A stretch of 16,842 bases of DNA from Funneliformis mosseae (Eukaryota; Glomeromycota; Glomeromycetes; Glomerales; Glomeraceae), in contig CAJVPP010001993.1 of the NCBI GenBank assembly GCA_910592005.1, forward strand, positions 1-16,842, given 5' to 3'. Shown piece by piece: positions 8,065-16,842 of the stretch; position 1 is the stretch's first letter; each line of letters opens with the position of its first letter. Position numbers and translations under genes: made by a program. Below the pieces are notes generated by a model. It did no database searches and was not told the origin of the DNA. It was given only the letters and a program-made list of their open reading frames with translations.

Positions 8065-9707
8065 ATGAGCACATTTTATGTCTTCTTTTATCTCGCTATC
8101 TTTGTCACCTTTTCTAATGCAGTGCAGATTAAAATTCTAGTTGGTAACGCATTTGGACAAAATGTATTCGAACCAAATGTTGTAAATGCTAGCATAGGTG
8201 ATATTGTATGTACAGTAAAAAACACTTTATTTGGCATTGCTTTAAACGTTTACAAAATTTTCAGATCCACTTCATTTGGACGCATGGTTCACATAGTGTG
8301 ATTGAATCCGATGCAGCGGCAAGCTGCGTAAGATCCGCAAAACCTAATGCCTTTAGTTCAGATGGCGAATTTTCAGCACCTAAAGTATTTTCTACTAAAA
8401 TCACTCAAGAAGGCAAACATTGGTTCTATTGTGGAGTTCCTGGACATTGTAAAAGTGGCATGTACGGTACTCTCATCGTTGGAAATGATGATTCCGGGGG
8501 AACAAATAATGAAACTAGTACTAAAATTATTTGTAAGTTTTAATTTTTAAATTTTTAAATTTTTTTTATTTTTTTTTATTTTTTAATTCAAACTGACCAA
8601 TCACTTATTCCTTTGTAATAGCATTTTTTAAAAAAAGAAAAATAAGCATTATCATCTTTCTTATAATTTTTACATTTCTCTCTATATGTTACATAATAGC
8701 AAAAATTATAAACCAAGAGGTAACCCTCATTTAATGTTGACCCCTAACAAAAATGATAAGAACTCACTAATTTATAATTTTTTTTAGGGACAAAATGTGT
8801 TAATATTTGCAATAGCATTTATTTTATTTGGTTTTATCATGGACTTACTTTTTCTCTTTTATGACGCAAGAAAGGTTCCAGAGCTCTATATAACAAGGTA
8901 AGATTACATGTGGATCTTTTCAAACTTTCTGAATTTGTCATTTCATTTTTTTTATAAGCTGATTATTGTTTTAAAGTCTTGTAGTCTTGATAGTTCCATT
9001 CGGTTTAAATGTTGTATTTATGACTGCAACGATGATTCATGAAATTAAGACAAGTGAACATAATTGGTTTAAAGAAATTTCAACTTATTTTCTGGCATTA
9101 GTAATAATAGTTATAGGATCAGATTTTGATGCGTGGAAATTGCTTGAATCACGAATTGGCAATTTAAAAGGATTTAATGCACCACTTTCTGATACATCCA
9201 AAATGTTTATGTTATGGTGTAGTATCTTTCATATTTTCATTAAAGACATTCCACTCTTTGTTATTCAGGTATATTATTTATAGAAAGTTCTTTCTTTTAA
9301 ATAATATATTATTTAATTATATTAACACGTCAAAACCTTTATTAATTCATTTGTAGTTTTTATATAAAAAGTTTCTCGATGAGAACTATACAATGATAAC
9401 ATTCATGATCTTCGTCAAATCCATTATATTTTTAATTATAAATTTATTGAGCAAAGGATTGGAAGCAATTAAACATATCAAACATAATGCGGGTGAGGAT
9501 GAAAAAAATCATAGTGTAGATACAAGTGAAGAAAGTAACGATTATGTAGGTGCAAGTGAAGATAATATGGTTCAAGAAAGTCCAAGTGGTGATAGATCAA
9601 AATCCCGTTACAGAGCTTTATGTTATTTTTTCATGTTTTGTCTTGTTTTTATTTATTATACTGTGCTTATAATTACATATCATCTCATTACACTATTTAA
9701 AAGTTAA
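8065..9707 (+). CDS. Secreted-side cupredoxin fused to a seven-helix membrane domain (6 exons)
   Basis: I assemble exons 8065-8205, 8265-8532, 8622-8719, 8788-8897, 8977-9268 and 9357-9707. All introns are GT-AG, the phases agree, and the product is 419 residues. Residues 1-19 look like a signal peptide, cut before VQIKI. Residues 20-120 are a cupredoxin with likely type 1 copper ligands His57 (THGSHSV), Cys103, His108 and Met113 (FYCGVPGHCKSGM); Cys68 and Cys109 may pair. After a short Ser/Asn/Thr linker come helices at about 144-166, 172-192, 207-229, 241-254, 282-303, 316-336 and 392-412. An acidic, Ser-rich loop (about 345-385) precedes the last. Helix 5 ends in KDIPLFVIQ. I recall similar membrane domains in this fungal group but cannot name a function. 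Copper-linked redox or sensing at the cell surface is inferred. Two adjacent genes are the main alternative, but no start codon or gap supports a split. Confidence 0.7.
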
Positions 9708-9826
9708 GAGCTAATTATGCGTCAGCAAGATACTTTATTACGTTAGATTTATCATACGTCATTGTTAGTTTAAGAATTCATTTATAATTCCGTGTTAAAT
9801 TTATTTATAGCGCGGTAATATAAGAT

Positions 9827-9832
9827 AATAAA
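9827..9832 (+). terminator. AATAAA polyadenylation signal, cupredoxin gene
   Basis: AATAAA lies 120 bases after the stop at 9707, within A+T-rich sequence. Use is inferred from position. Confidence 0.4.
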
Positions 9833-10134
9833 ATTTTTAAGGCAAGGACCCTGAAAAAAAAGGAGGGAATGCATTTTCGCGCGTCCATTTTTTAGCCAAT
9901 CACTTTTTTTTTAATTTTATTCACTTGATCAAATAAAACGCAAAAAAAAAACTTTATTTCTTTCGACTATTTGAAACATTAGATAGTTTAATTATAAAAT
10001 CCTAATAGGCCCCAAAGTTCACATTTTTGTCAACAGGAATATCTTCGTCAAATAAATATGGGAATTTGTGTTTTCTTTATAATAGGCATTTTGATTGAAC
10101 TTTACGATAAAAAAAAAATTTTACGCGATATGAC

Positions 10135-10313
10135 ATAAATTTTCACATGCTATAAAATCGAGTTTGTCCGACCTATTACCATGATTATTGCAACCAGATT
10201 TGGGCCATTCAAAAACTTTCCTTTGAACATAATCGTATGCTACCCGTTGATGTGTATCTAATTCATTTGCAATAAATTTGAAAAGTCATTTTATAAATTT
10301 TCATATGCTATAA
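10135..10313 (+). repeat. 21-bp direct repeat pair
   Basis: ATAAATTTTCACATGCTATAA at 10135-10155 recurs at 10293-10313 with one change (CAC to CAT), 158 bp apart. The sequence between is not duplicated. This is possibly chance enriched by base composition, though ATGCTATAA is specific. Confidence 0.4.
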
Positions 10314-10969
10314 CAATAACTTATATAAGTTTTGACTTTGGATTCAATTTCGAATTTCGACACTGACAATAAGTTTTGCCATAAAATATTTGATTTTAAT
10401 TCGTGAAGTATAAATCAACTTTATAAGTTTAGAATAATATACTTGTATATATATAATCACTGCATCCTTGAAAACCTTAGAACTTTTTATAAAATCAATC
10501 AATTTTTTTTTTTTTTTTTGGTTTAACAGATCGTAATTTTCATCAATGATTTTTAAATTACACGCATACTAGCTTATTAAGCGTGGTGTGTGATAGAGGG
10601 TGATAATAACTATTAATGGCTCTGTAATAGTCCTTAAGTGAAATTCATTAACTAAAAAAAAACGAAGCACATATATACAGAATTCTATCTCGAGACAAAT
10701 CTATAATTCTCCATTAAAAAAAAAAGAACAATTGATCAGGGCCGTGTGGAGGGAAGAAATGGTATCATCACATACACTAAGGTCAGAAATATGCCAAAGG
10801 AACAGGACGCAGTAATGGACCTGGGCGCGGTTAGTAATTAATTCGGAAACCCAACAGTGTCGTGAATTGTCAAGTAGACAAAATTGCGTTAGCAAAAATC
10901 TGTTGGGAAATCGGCAAAATGATAATTCGTGAACTGTTATACGAGAGAGAGACTACATAACCAATCAGA

Positions 10970-10994
10970 CAATTGATTACTAAATTTTAGATGG
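10970..10994 (+). repeat. Upstream block shared by copy 2 and the BTB pseudogene (first occurrence)
   Basis: CAATTGATTACTAAA followed by TTTAGATGG recurs almost unchanged at 13605-13630. Both then lead, within 100 bp, into a similar TCCTTTG-GTTCTA-TGCATA string. The blocks lie 669 and 209 bp before the respective BTB start codons, which suggests that upstream DNA was duplicated with the gene. Confidence 0.5.
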
Positions 10995-11248
10995 CGTTGT
11001 ATTTTATTATACAGGAAAGGTAATTTTGATTTATAAATTTTTGGACAATATGTTCAATCCCTTTGTTCTATGCATAATCGCTATACTTAGATAATTATAT
11101 AAAGTCGACAATTCCCATGATTTTTACCATGAAAAATCTGAGAAAAAAAGAAATTAGATAATTTCAAATTTGTATATTTAAGCTTAAAATTCATATGAAG
11201 TAAATATTTGACATTAAGCCACAACACAATGATATTAACGAACATAAA

Positions 11249-11391
11249 TTGATTATGTAATACTGTTCTGTTTTGAAAATATCATTGTCACGAGCTTTTA
11301 AATAGGAAAAAAAATTCAGATAAATATTAGATGTTCTGTTCACAATAAAAAATAATATGATAATTGATATATCTGTATAAGTTTCGTTACA
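11249..11391 (+). promoter_or_regulatory. Conserved upstream blocks of BTB copy 2
   Basis: Two blocks match the region upstream of copy 3. The first is 11249-11299, containing TTCTGTTTTGAAAATAT and ATTGTCACGAGCTTT. The second is 11371-11391, ATCTGTATAAGTTTCGTTACA, identical in copy 3. They lie 390 and 268 bp before the ATG at 11639, against 331 and 229 bp in copy 3. Conservation beside diverged spacer suggests promoter function or simply recent duplication. Confidence 0.55.
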
Positions 11392-11638
11392 ATGTGATGT
11401 AACATGTTACCTTGCGGACATTCCGTTTATTAATTGTCATCTATAAAACGAAATGAAATCGATAATAATAAAGACCTAGTTATGGTTATACTATCTCAAA
11501 TAAGGTTATATGGCTTTTGATAAGCGAAAGGTGGTATCATCAATTAACCTTTTTGATCTTCCTTTATGCAATAATAAAAAGCTTCAATTCTGCATTTTTT
11601 ATGCCGAAAGTTTTTTTCTATTTAAAAAATTGAATCAA

Positions 11639-13121
11639 ATGCCATCACGTTATTTTCCCGAAGTTATCGAAGATTTTGAAAAAGCCCTAGTAAATGGTGA
11701 AGATTATGATGTGATCATCAAGGTTGGTGAAGAATCTGATGAGAAGGAACTTCGAGCGCATTCATTCGTACTTCGCACTAGATGTCCATATTTTAAGAGA
11801 GCATTATCTAAAGATTGGGAAGAAAAAGACGATAAAGGTAATTTTATTTTTAAAAAACCAAATATCTCTTCCGAGGTGTTCCAATTAATCCTCAGGCAAG
11901 TCAAACAATTCATTTATATATTAACGATTATTATTCTTAAAACTTTAATAATACTTTTTTTCGATGATGCTTAAATTTTCTAGGTATTTGTATACGGGAA
12001 TTGTAGATTATGATCGACACCATAAGGAAGTAATTTTGCAATTCTTAGTTGCGGCTGACGAACTGGGATTAAGCAATTTGATTCAACACATCCAGGATTA
12101 TTTAATTGATGATGAAGAATATTTGCATAAGGACCCTGTTGTCCCACTTGAAGTCATTTATCAACATGAAACATTTGAAAAGCTGAAAAATTGTTGTCTT
12201 GAAATCATAAGCGCAGAACCGAAAATCCTCTTTACATCTCAAAAATTTACATCTTTGGAAAAACCAATTATTACAATGGTACTTCAAAGAGATGATCTTA
12301 ATATGGAAGAAATTGAGATATGGGAATCTTTTCTTAGATGGCTTTTCGTTCATAACCTAAAAAGTGATGATGAATCTACGTGGTCCTCGGAAACTTCAAC
12401 AGATATTAAACAGATAGTTCAAGAATATACCCCGTTAATCAGGTTCTATGATATCTCCAAGGAAGACTTTTTCTTAAAAGTATATCCGTATAGAAATTTC
12501 TTGCCTCAAGATTTACTAAATGATGTTCTTCGATATCATATGGTTTCAAACTCTGTTCCAACAGTTAACTTCAAGCCTCCTAGGAATCCTAAAACTAGTT
12601 TTAATTCTGTCTTGATTAACAAACGGTTTTTTAAGCTTTTTGCGAAGTGGATCGATAAAAGAAGTGAAGACTATGCAGCAAAAATTCCATATAAATTTAA
12701 TCTTCTTCTTCGTGGTACTAGGGATGGTTTTGATCCTGCAACGTTTCATCGGTTATGTGATGGCAAGGGTGCCACAATATCTATTGCTAGAGTTAAAGGT
12801 TCAAAGCAAATAATTGGTGGTTATAATCCTTTGAATTGGTATCAGAATGGTCAATATGCAAATACAGGGGATAGCTTTTTGTTTAACATAACAGATAGTA
12901 ATGACCTCAATTCTGCAAAAATTGGTCGTGTTATTCAAAGTCCTCAGAATGCGATATATTATTACAGTAGTTATGGACCAACTTTTGGTGGTGGACATGA
13001 TTTGCGTGGACAAGCAAATACTTGGTATGCAAATAACGGAATCACTTATTCTAACATTAGTATTCCAACCAGCTTCACCATTGATGAATATGAAGTAATC
13101 CAGGTCGTAAAGAATAGTTAA
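11639..13121 (+). CDS. BTB-BACK-TLDc domain protein, copy 2
   Basis: Exons 11639-11895 and 11984-13121 give 464 residues, with a GC-AG intron at the same codon as in the other copies. I chose the ATG at 11639 (MPSRYFPEVIEDFEKAL) because it aligns with the starts of copies 1 and 3. The frame is open back to 11510, so an extra 43 residues are possible, but they look like leader sequence. Domains: BTB about 20-121 (AHSFVLRTRCPYF, NISSEVFQLILR), BACK about 126-241 and TLDc about 300-464 (LLRGTRDGF near 327-335, GGYNPLNW, FTIDEYEVIQVV). The BTB half is closest to copy 3. The linker between BACK and TLDc (PLIRFYDIS to LRYHM) is nearly identical to copy 1. The gene is intact, with AATAAA at 13213. 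CUL3-adaptor or TLDc stress functions are assigned by family only. Confidence 0.9.
11896..11983 (+). other. GC-AG intron of BTB-BACK-TLDc copy 2
   Basis: The donor is CAG/GCAAGT and the acceptor TTTTCTAG/G, over 88 bp. Its interior is not obviously alignable with the introns of copies 1 and 3, while the non-canonical donor is kept exactly. Confidence 0.85.
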
Positions 13122-13212
13122 TTCATAATGACGATAGACATTTTTTTTGTATTGATTCATGTTTAAATTCTTAATCTTTATTTCATGTGATCGATCTTAA
13201 TTTTATTCCTAG

Positions 13213-13218
13213 AATAAA
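13213..13218 (+). terminator. AATAAA polyadenylation signal, copy 2
   Basis: AATAAA lies 92 bases after the stop at 13121, at about the same distance as in copy 1 (83). Use is inferred. Confidence 0.5.
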
Positions 13219-13389
13219 ATATATATAAATATATAAAAATCGAGTTACGAACATAGTAAGCCGAACTTTTGACTCTACAATTTTTTAAAGTTAAAAATGT
13301 AAAAATATGTCTATACACGTTTTTTTTTTTTTGTTTATTAAAATTAAAATAATAAATAAACAACCCGAATTTAGTTTTTTTTTTAAACT

Positions 13390-13432
13390 CGTCGCTAATT
13401 AGGATTGAGGATAATCAAGGTTTTTAGCGACG
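13390..13432. repeat. Inverted repeat CGTCGCTAA-(25 nt)-TTAGCGACG
   Basis: Perfect 9-bp arms at 13390-13398 and 13424-13432 enclose a 25-base spacer. They could be the ends of a very small foldback element; no flanking target duplication is clear. Confidence 0.5.
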
Positions 13433-13604
13433 ATTTGCCGACACCGACCTAAATTACACATTTAAGAAAAAAACCTGACATACGGAGGTGTCTCATATCT
13501 AACCCTATTGGTAACAATACTAGGAATGCGTCATAAGTTCGGTTTATTGTTAGCGATGGTTCGGTTAAACTTTCGGTGAATCGGACTAATTTATATAAAT
13601 ATAC

Positions 13605-13630
13605 CAATTGATTACTAAAAATTTAGATGG
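13605..13630 (+). repeat. Upstream block shared with copy 2 (second occurrence)
   Basis: CAATTGATTACTAAAAATTTAGATGG matches 10970-10994 with a small A/T length difference. It lies 209 bp before the ATG of the BTB pseudogene, marking that fragment as a duplicate that included upstream DNA. Confidence 0.5.
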
Positions 13631-13813
13631 TAGAAAAGTAAACAATATTTATAATTCCTTTGGTTCTAATATGTTTTTAATGCATACCAGTAAAATCAAT
13701 TTATGAGATATAGTAACTCATATGATCTATAATATGATTTCAATGACAACATTCTTTTCATGGAGCAAAAGGTATTAAAGTCAATGGAACCTTTGCGATT
13801 TTCCTTTTTTTAT

Positions 13814-13949
13814 ATGCCATCACGTTATTTCCCGAAGTTATCGAAGATTTTGAAAAAGTCCTTGTAAATTGTGATGATTATGATGATGTAATCATCAAGG
13901 TTGGTGATGATAAGGAGCGTGCTCCGTATTTTAAAAGAGCATTATCTAG
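13814..13949 (+). pseudogene. Truncated BTB-domain pseudogene of the BTB-BACK-TLDc family
   Basis: The start (MPSRYF) and the next 50 bases match copy 2 almost exactly, but one T is missing in the run at 13828-13830, and the shifted frame stops at 13865-13867. Downstream there is an added GAT triplet. A roughly 30-bp deletion removes the part coding for the conserved AHSF-LR segment. The last match is ATTTTAAAAGAGCATTATCTAG, after which all similarity ends: the rest of BTB, the intron, BACK and TLDc are absent. In the segment after the IIKVG codons it has the short form seen in copy 1 rather than the insertion of copies 2 and 3. It is a dead fourth copy of the array. Confidence 0.85.
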
Positions 13950-13963
13950 AGTTTGTAGCGGTA

Positions 13964-14158
13964 AATAATAACGTGTCAGTCAATGATTTATTTTTAGAAA
14001 TCAGTAATCATGATGAGTTATAACAATTAATAATAACGAGTCTCCCAATAATTTATTTTTAGAAATCAGTAACCATGTTGAGTTATAAAAATCAAAAATA
14101 ACGCGTCTCATTATAATTTTTCTTTAAAATTCGTAATGAAAATGAATATAAAATTTTA
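13964..14158 (+). repeat. 65-bp tandem repeat, three units
   Basis: Units start at 13964, 14029 and 14094, each with AATAACG near its start. By my count the first two agree at 56 of 65 positions and share ATTTATTTTTAGAAATCAGTAA and GAGTTATAA. The third is degenerate. The array begins 15 bases after the end of the BTB pseudogene, so it may mark the breakpoint that truncated it. Confidence 0.75.
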
Positions 14159-14611
14159 TTTCAACATATCGAATTATTTTTATAATTTATAATAAATTGT
14201 TAACTGTAAAAGGAAACCGTTAGTTAACTTAATTTTAATTACAATCGTTGACGAATCAATTATTAAAATATTAATTGAATTGAGAACGTGATATTGAAAA
14301 TTTAAATAATTTAAAAAACATCAATAGATGATTGTATGAATATACAATCTAATTTATTAAAGAAAATACAATTAATTAAAGAGAAAATTTTTGAAGAATA
14401 TATATTAAACAAGTAGACATTTGGTAAGTACTTTAACGTATAAACTTATTAGATATTAAATTTATTCTAAAACAAAAAAAAAAAAAAAAGTACTTTTTAT
14501 CCTTTCAAATAACTACTCCATTTACAAACACTTTAATCAAGATGAATAATACAATCCTAATAAATACATGTAATAAAAAGATACTTCCGGAAGAACTTGT
14601 ATGGCGAAATA
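14159..14611. other. A+T-rich intergenic DNA, nothing recognised
   Basis: No coding frame, RNA gene or clear repeat is seen. There is a run of 17 A at about 14472-14488. The duplicated upstream block of copy 3 follows. Confidence 0.6.
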
Positions 14612-14734
14612 TTGATTATATAATACTATATTCTGTTTTGAAAATATTATTGTCACGAGCTTTCGCATGGAGAAATCAATTCTGTACCTGTTAGATCTCA
14701 TGATTATTAATAGATCTGTATAAGTTTCGTTACA
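14612..14734 (+). promoter_or_regulatory. Conserved upstream blocks of BTB copy 3
   Basis: 14612-14663 (with TTCTGTTTTGAAAATAT and ATTGTCACGAGCTTT) and 14714-14734 (ATCTGTATAAGTTTCGTTACA) match the two blocks upstream of copy 2, in the same order and with similar spacing. A third, weaker match (AAAGATCTAGACATAGTTGTACTA in copy 3 to AAAGACCTAGTTATGGTTATACTA in copy 2) lies nearer the start codon. Confidence 0.55.
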
Positions 14735-14942
14735 TAATGTTGTAAAATGTTAAGTTTGTTAACATTTCACAAATTGAAATTCACAATTGAAATTCATTAT
14801 TGAAATTCATTGATAATAAAAACTTCAAAGATCTAGACATAGTTGTACTAAATCATTTTTTTAAGGTGATCCGTTTACGCCATAATAAAAACTCGATTTC
14901 AGCATTTTATATTACGAAGGGATTTTTTTATTTGAAACCGAT

Positions 14943-16415
14943 ATGTCGTCTCGTTATTCTTCCGAAGTTATTGAAGATTTGGATAATGCTCTTGAAAATG
15001 GTGAAGATTATGATGTAATCATCAAAGTTGGTGAAGAATCTGATGAGAAGGAACTTCGAGCGCATTCTTTCATTCTTCGTGCTAGATGTCCATACTTTAA
15101 GAGAGCATTATCTAAAGATTGGGAAGAAAAAGACGATGATGGTAATTTTATTTTTAAAAAACCAAACATCTCCTCTGAGGTTTTCCAATTAATTCTCAGG
15201 CAAGTAAGGCAATTTTAATTGTAATCGAAATTATTATTATTCTTAAAATCTTTTCTATAATTTCGATTTTTTAGGTATTTGTATACGGGTATTGTAGATT
15301 ATGATCAACACCATAAGGAAGTAATTTTACAATTCCTGGTTGCGGCTGATGAACTGGGATTGAGCAAATTGATAAATCACATCCAGGATTATTTAATCAA
15401 TAATGAAGAATATTTGCATAAAGATCCTGTCGTCACACTTGAAGTCATCCACCAACATGAAACATTTGAAACCCTAAAAGATTATTGTCTTGAAATCATA
15501 AGCGCAGAACCGAGAATTCTTTTTGCATCTCAAAAATTTCCATCTTTAGATAAACCAATTATTACGATGGTACTTCAAAGAGATGATCTTAATATGGAAG
15601 AAATTGAGATATGGGAATCTCTTCTTAGATGGCTTTTCGTTCATAACCTAAGGATCGATGAAAGCGATTCTTCGTGGTCATCGGATGATTTAACAAACGT
15701 TAAACAGACTATACAAGAATACGTTCCGTTAATTAGATTCTATGATATTTCCAAGGAAGACTTTTTCTTAAAGGTGTATCCGTATAAAGACCTCTTGCCT
15801 AAAGATCTACTCAACGATATCCTTCGGTATCATATGGTTCCAAATTCTACTCCAATGTTGAATTTCAAGCCTTCCAGGACTCCTAAATCTATTTCTGTCT
15901 TGATTAAATTTAATTTATTTAAGCTTTTCGCGAAGTGGATTGATAAGAGAAGTGAAGACTATGCTGTAAAAGACGTTCCATATAAATTTAATCTCCTCCT
16001 TCGTGGTACAAGGGATGGTTTTGATTCTGCAAAGTTTCATCAATTATGTGATAGTAAGGGTGCAACAATATCTATTGCAAGAGTTAAAGATTCAAAGCAA
16101 ATTGTTGGTGGTTACAATCCTTTGAATTGGTATCAGAATAATCAATATGCAAATACAGGGGATAGTTTTTTGTTTAACATAACAGATAGTAATGACCTCA
16201 AATCTGCAAAAATAGGTCGTGTTTTTCAAAACCATCAGAATGCGATATATTATCACAGTAGTCATGGACCAACTTTTGGTGGTGGAAATGATTTGCGTGG
16301 ACAAGGAAATAATTGGTATGCAAATAACGGAAACACTTATACTAACATCAACCTTCCAACCAACTTTACCATTGATGAATATGAAGTATTTCGGGTCGTA
16401 AAGAAGAGTTATTGA
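14943..16415 (+). CDS. BTB-BACK-TLDc domain protein, copy 3
   Basis: Exons 14943-15199 and 15275-16415 give 465 residues, with the family's GC-AG intron between. The start MSSRYSSEVIEDLDNAL aligns with copies 1 and 2. Domains: BTB about 20-121 (EESDEKELRAHSFILRARCPYF), BACK about 126-243 (QRDDLNMEEIEIWESLLRW) and TLDc about 302-465 (LLRGTRDGFDSAKFHQLCD, GGYNPLNW, FTIDEYEVFRVV). The BTB half is nearest to copy 2. The last part of TLDc (QNHQNAIYYHSS to GGGNDLRGQGN) is nearest to copy 1. The stop is TGA after an added Tyr, unlike the TAA in the other two. A six-base difference (KDVPY against KIPY and a shorter FKPSRTPKSIS segment) distinguishes the linker. The gene is intact, with AATAAA at 16478. 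Function is by family only, as for copy 1. Confidence 0.9.
15200..15274 (+). other. GC-AG intron of BTB-BACK-TLDc copy 3
   Basis: The donor is CAG/GCAAGT and the acceptor TTTTTTAG/G, over 75 bp. Joining gives LILR-YLYTG as in the other copies. Reading on into the intron would stop at a TAA in 15216-15218. Confidence 0.85.
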
Positions 16416-16477
16416 AGGAAATAAACTTCTCAGAATTACGTTTAAAAAAAAGATATTTTTGACCTTATTATTATGTA

Positions 16478-16483
16478 AATAAA
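16478..16483 (+). terminator. AATAAA polyadenylation signal, copy 3
   Basis: AATAAA lies 63 bases after the stop at 16415. Use is inferred from position. Confidence 0.5.
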
Positions 16484-16842
16484 GAAATTCATATATTTGA
16501 TTACCTAAAAATTTTCATGATTTTTTGTCCTAACATCTTGTCAAAAGTACAGGTACCTAATAATTTCGTTTCTAGCAGAATCTTATCAAATTAAAAATGA
16601 TTGCATTCTTCTTTCAAAATATAATACTTTAATCATTCAGCATATTAGGCTGAAATCTTATTAGTCGTTTATAATATTGATAAGATAGCATTAGTTGCCA
16701 CATTGAATGAACGATAACTAATACAGAGCATAATGTGATCTTTGTAGCAAATTTGACTTTGACCGATCAAATTTTTGCTTATTAATACAGTTGCCCAATA
16801 ATTGCTTAGTATTGCTCATTGTAATATCGTTATCATATAAGA
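16484..16842. other. 3' flank to the window edge, no gene recognised
   Basis: The sequence is A+T-rich without a credible coding frame or repeat. A further array member or other gene could begin beyond the window. Confidence 0.55.

Larger units (their letters stand above)
9833..11248. other. 1.4-kb intergenic region, no gene recognised
   Basis: The sequence is A+T-rich with homopolymer tracts. A stretch at about 10735-10930 is visibly richer in G+C than its surroundings. It contains a 64-codon minus-strand frame without recognisable similarity, which may be a relic. A 21-base motif is repeated at 10135 and 10293. The block at 10970-10994 recurs upstream of the BTB pseudogene. Confidence 0.55.
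13219..13813. other. Intergenic between copy 2 and the BTB pseudogene
   Basis: No gene is recognised. It contains an inverted repeat at 13390-13432, several TTCGGTT-like words between 13537 and 13585, and the duplicated upstream block at 13605-13630. The last 180 bp correspond loosely to the leader of copy 2. Confidence 0.55.

Noticed and set aside
8622..9707. Membrane part of the cupredoxin gene as a separate gene
   Set aside because: No ATG with a plausible leader precedes the first helix, all exon phases fit the upstream cupredoxin exon, and the gap is a normal intron size. It remains the main alternative.
11510..11638. 43-residue N-terminal extension of copy 2 from an upstream ATG
   Set aside because: It does not align with copies 1 and 3, and the corresponding DNA upstream of copy 3 is non-coding. 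The ATG at 11639 matches the family start.
12801..13160. Minus-strand frame of 119 codons across the TLDc region of copy 2, with similar frames at the same place in copies 1 and 3
   Set aside because: The frame is repeated only because the TLDc coding DNA is repeated. Its codons mirror the conserved plus-strand protein.

Overview
The window looks like nuclear DNA of an arbuscular mycorrhizal fungus (Glomeromycotina, Rhizophagus-like). The evidence is the very high A+T content with long poly-A and poly-T tracts, short (about 60-105 bp) spliceosomal introns, a fungal BCP1 ribosome/export factor gene, and above all tandem BTB-BACK-TLDc genes, a family I know to be greatly expanded in these fungi. 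The assignment is an inference from gene content; I could run no search.

Left part (1-3480). A five-exon gene for a membrane-anchored expansin-like (double-psi beta-barrel) protein on + converges on a six-exon BCP1/BCCIP orthologue on -. The BCP1 upstream region carries two CACGTG E-boxes exactly 20 bp apart and an ACGCGT box. At 3482-4478 (-) lies a decayed gene joining a ubiquitin-like domain that ends in LRGGG to an ADP-ribosyltransferase-like domain. It has one nonsense change and one frameshift.

Right part (4802-16415). Three intact BTB-BACK-TLDc genes, all on + (4802-6272, 11639-13121, 14943-16415), plus a broken BTB fragment (13814-13949) form a tandem array. Each intact copy has one intron at the same codon, and in all three it is a GC-AG intron. 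Different segments of the three genes support different pairings of copies, which suggests gene conversion or recombination in the array. Copies 2 and 3 also share upstream blocks.

Between copies 1 and 2 sits a six-exon gene (8065-9707) that I assembled by splice phase. It encodes a secreted-side cupredoxin domain with a full His-Cys-His-Met copper site, followed by about seven membrane helices. This is an unusual fusion and is the protein architecture here most worth following up.

The long non-coding stretches hold a cluster of unrelated foldbacks (6391-6852), a 65-bp tandem repeat (13964-14158) and other small inverted repeats. I found no tRNA, rRNA, CRISPR array or recognisable transposase gene.
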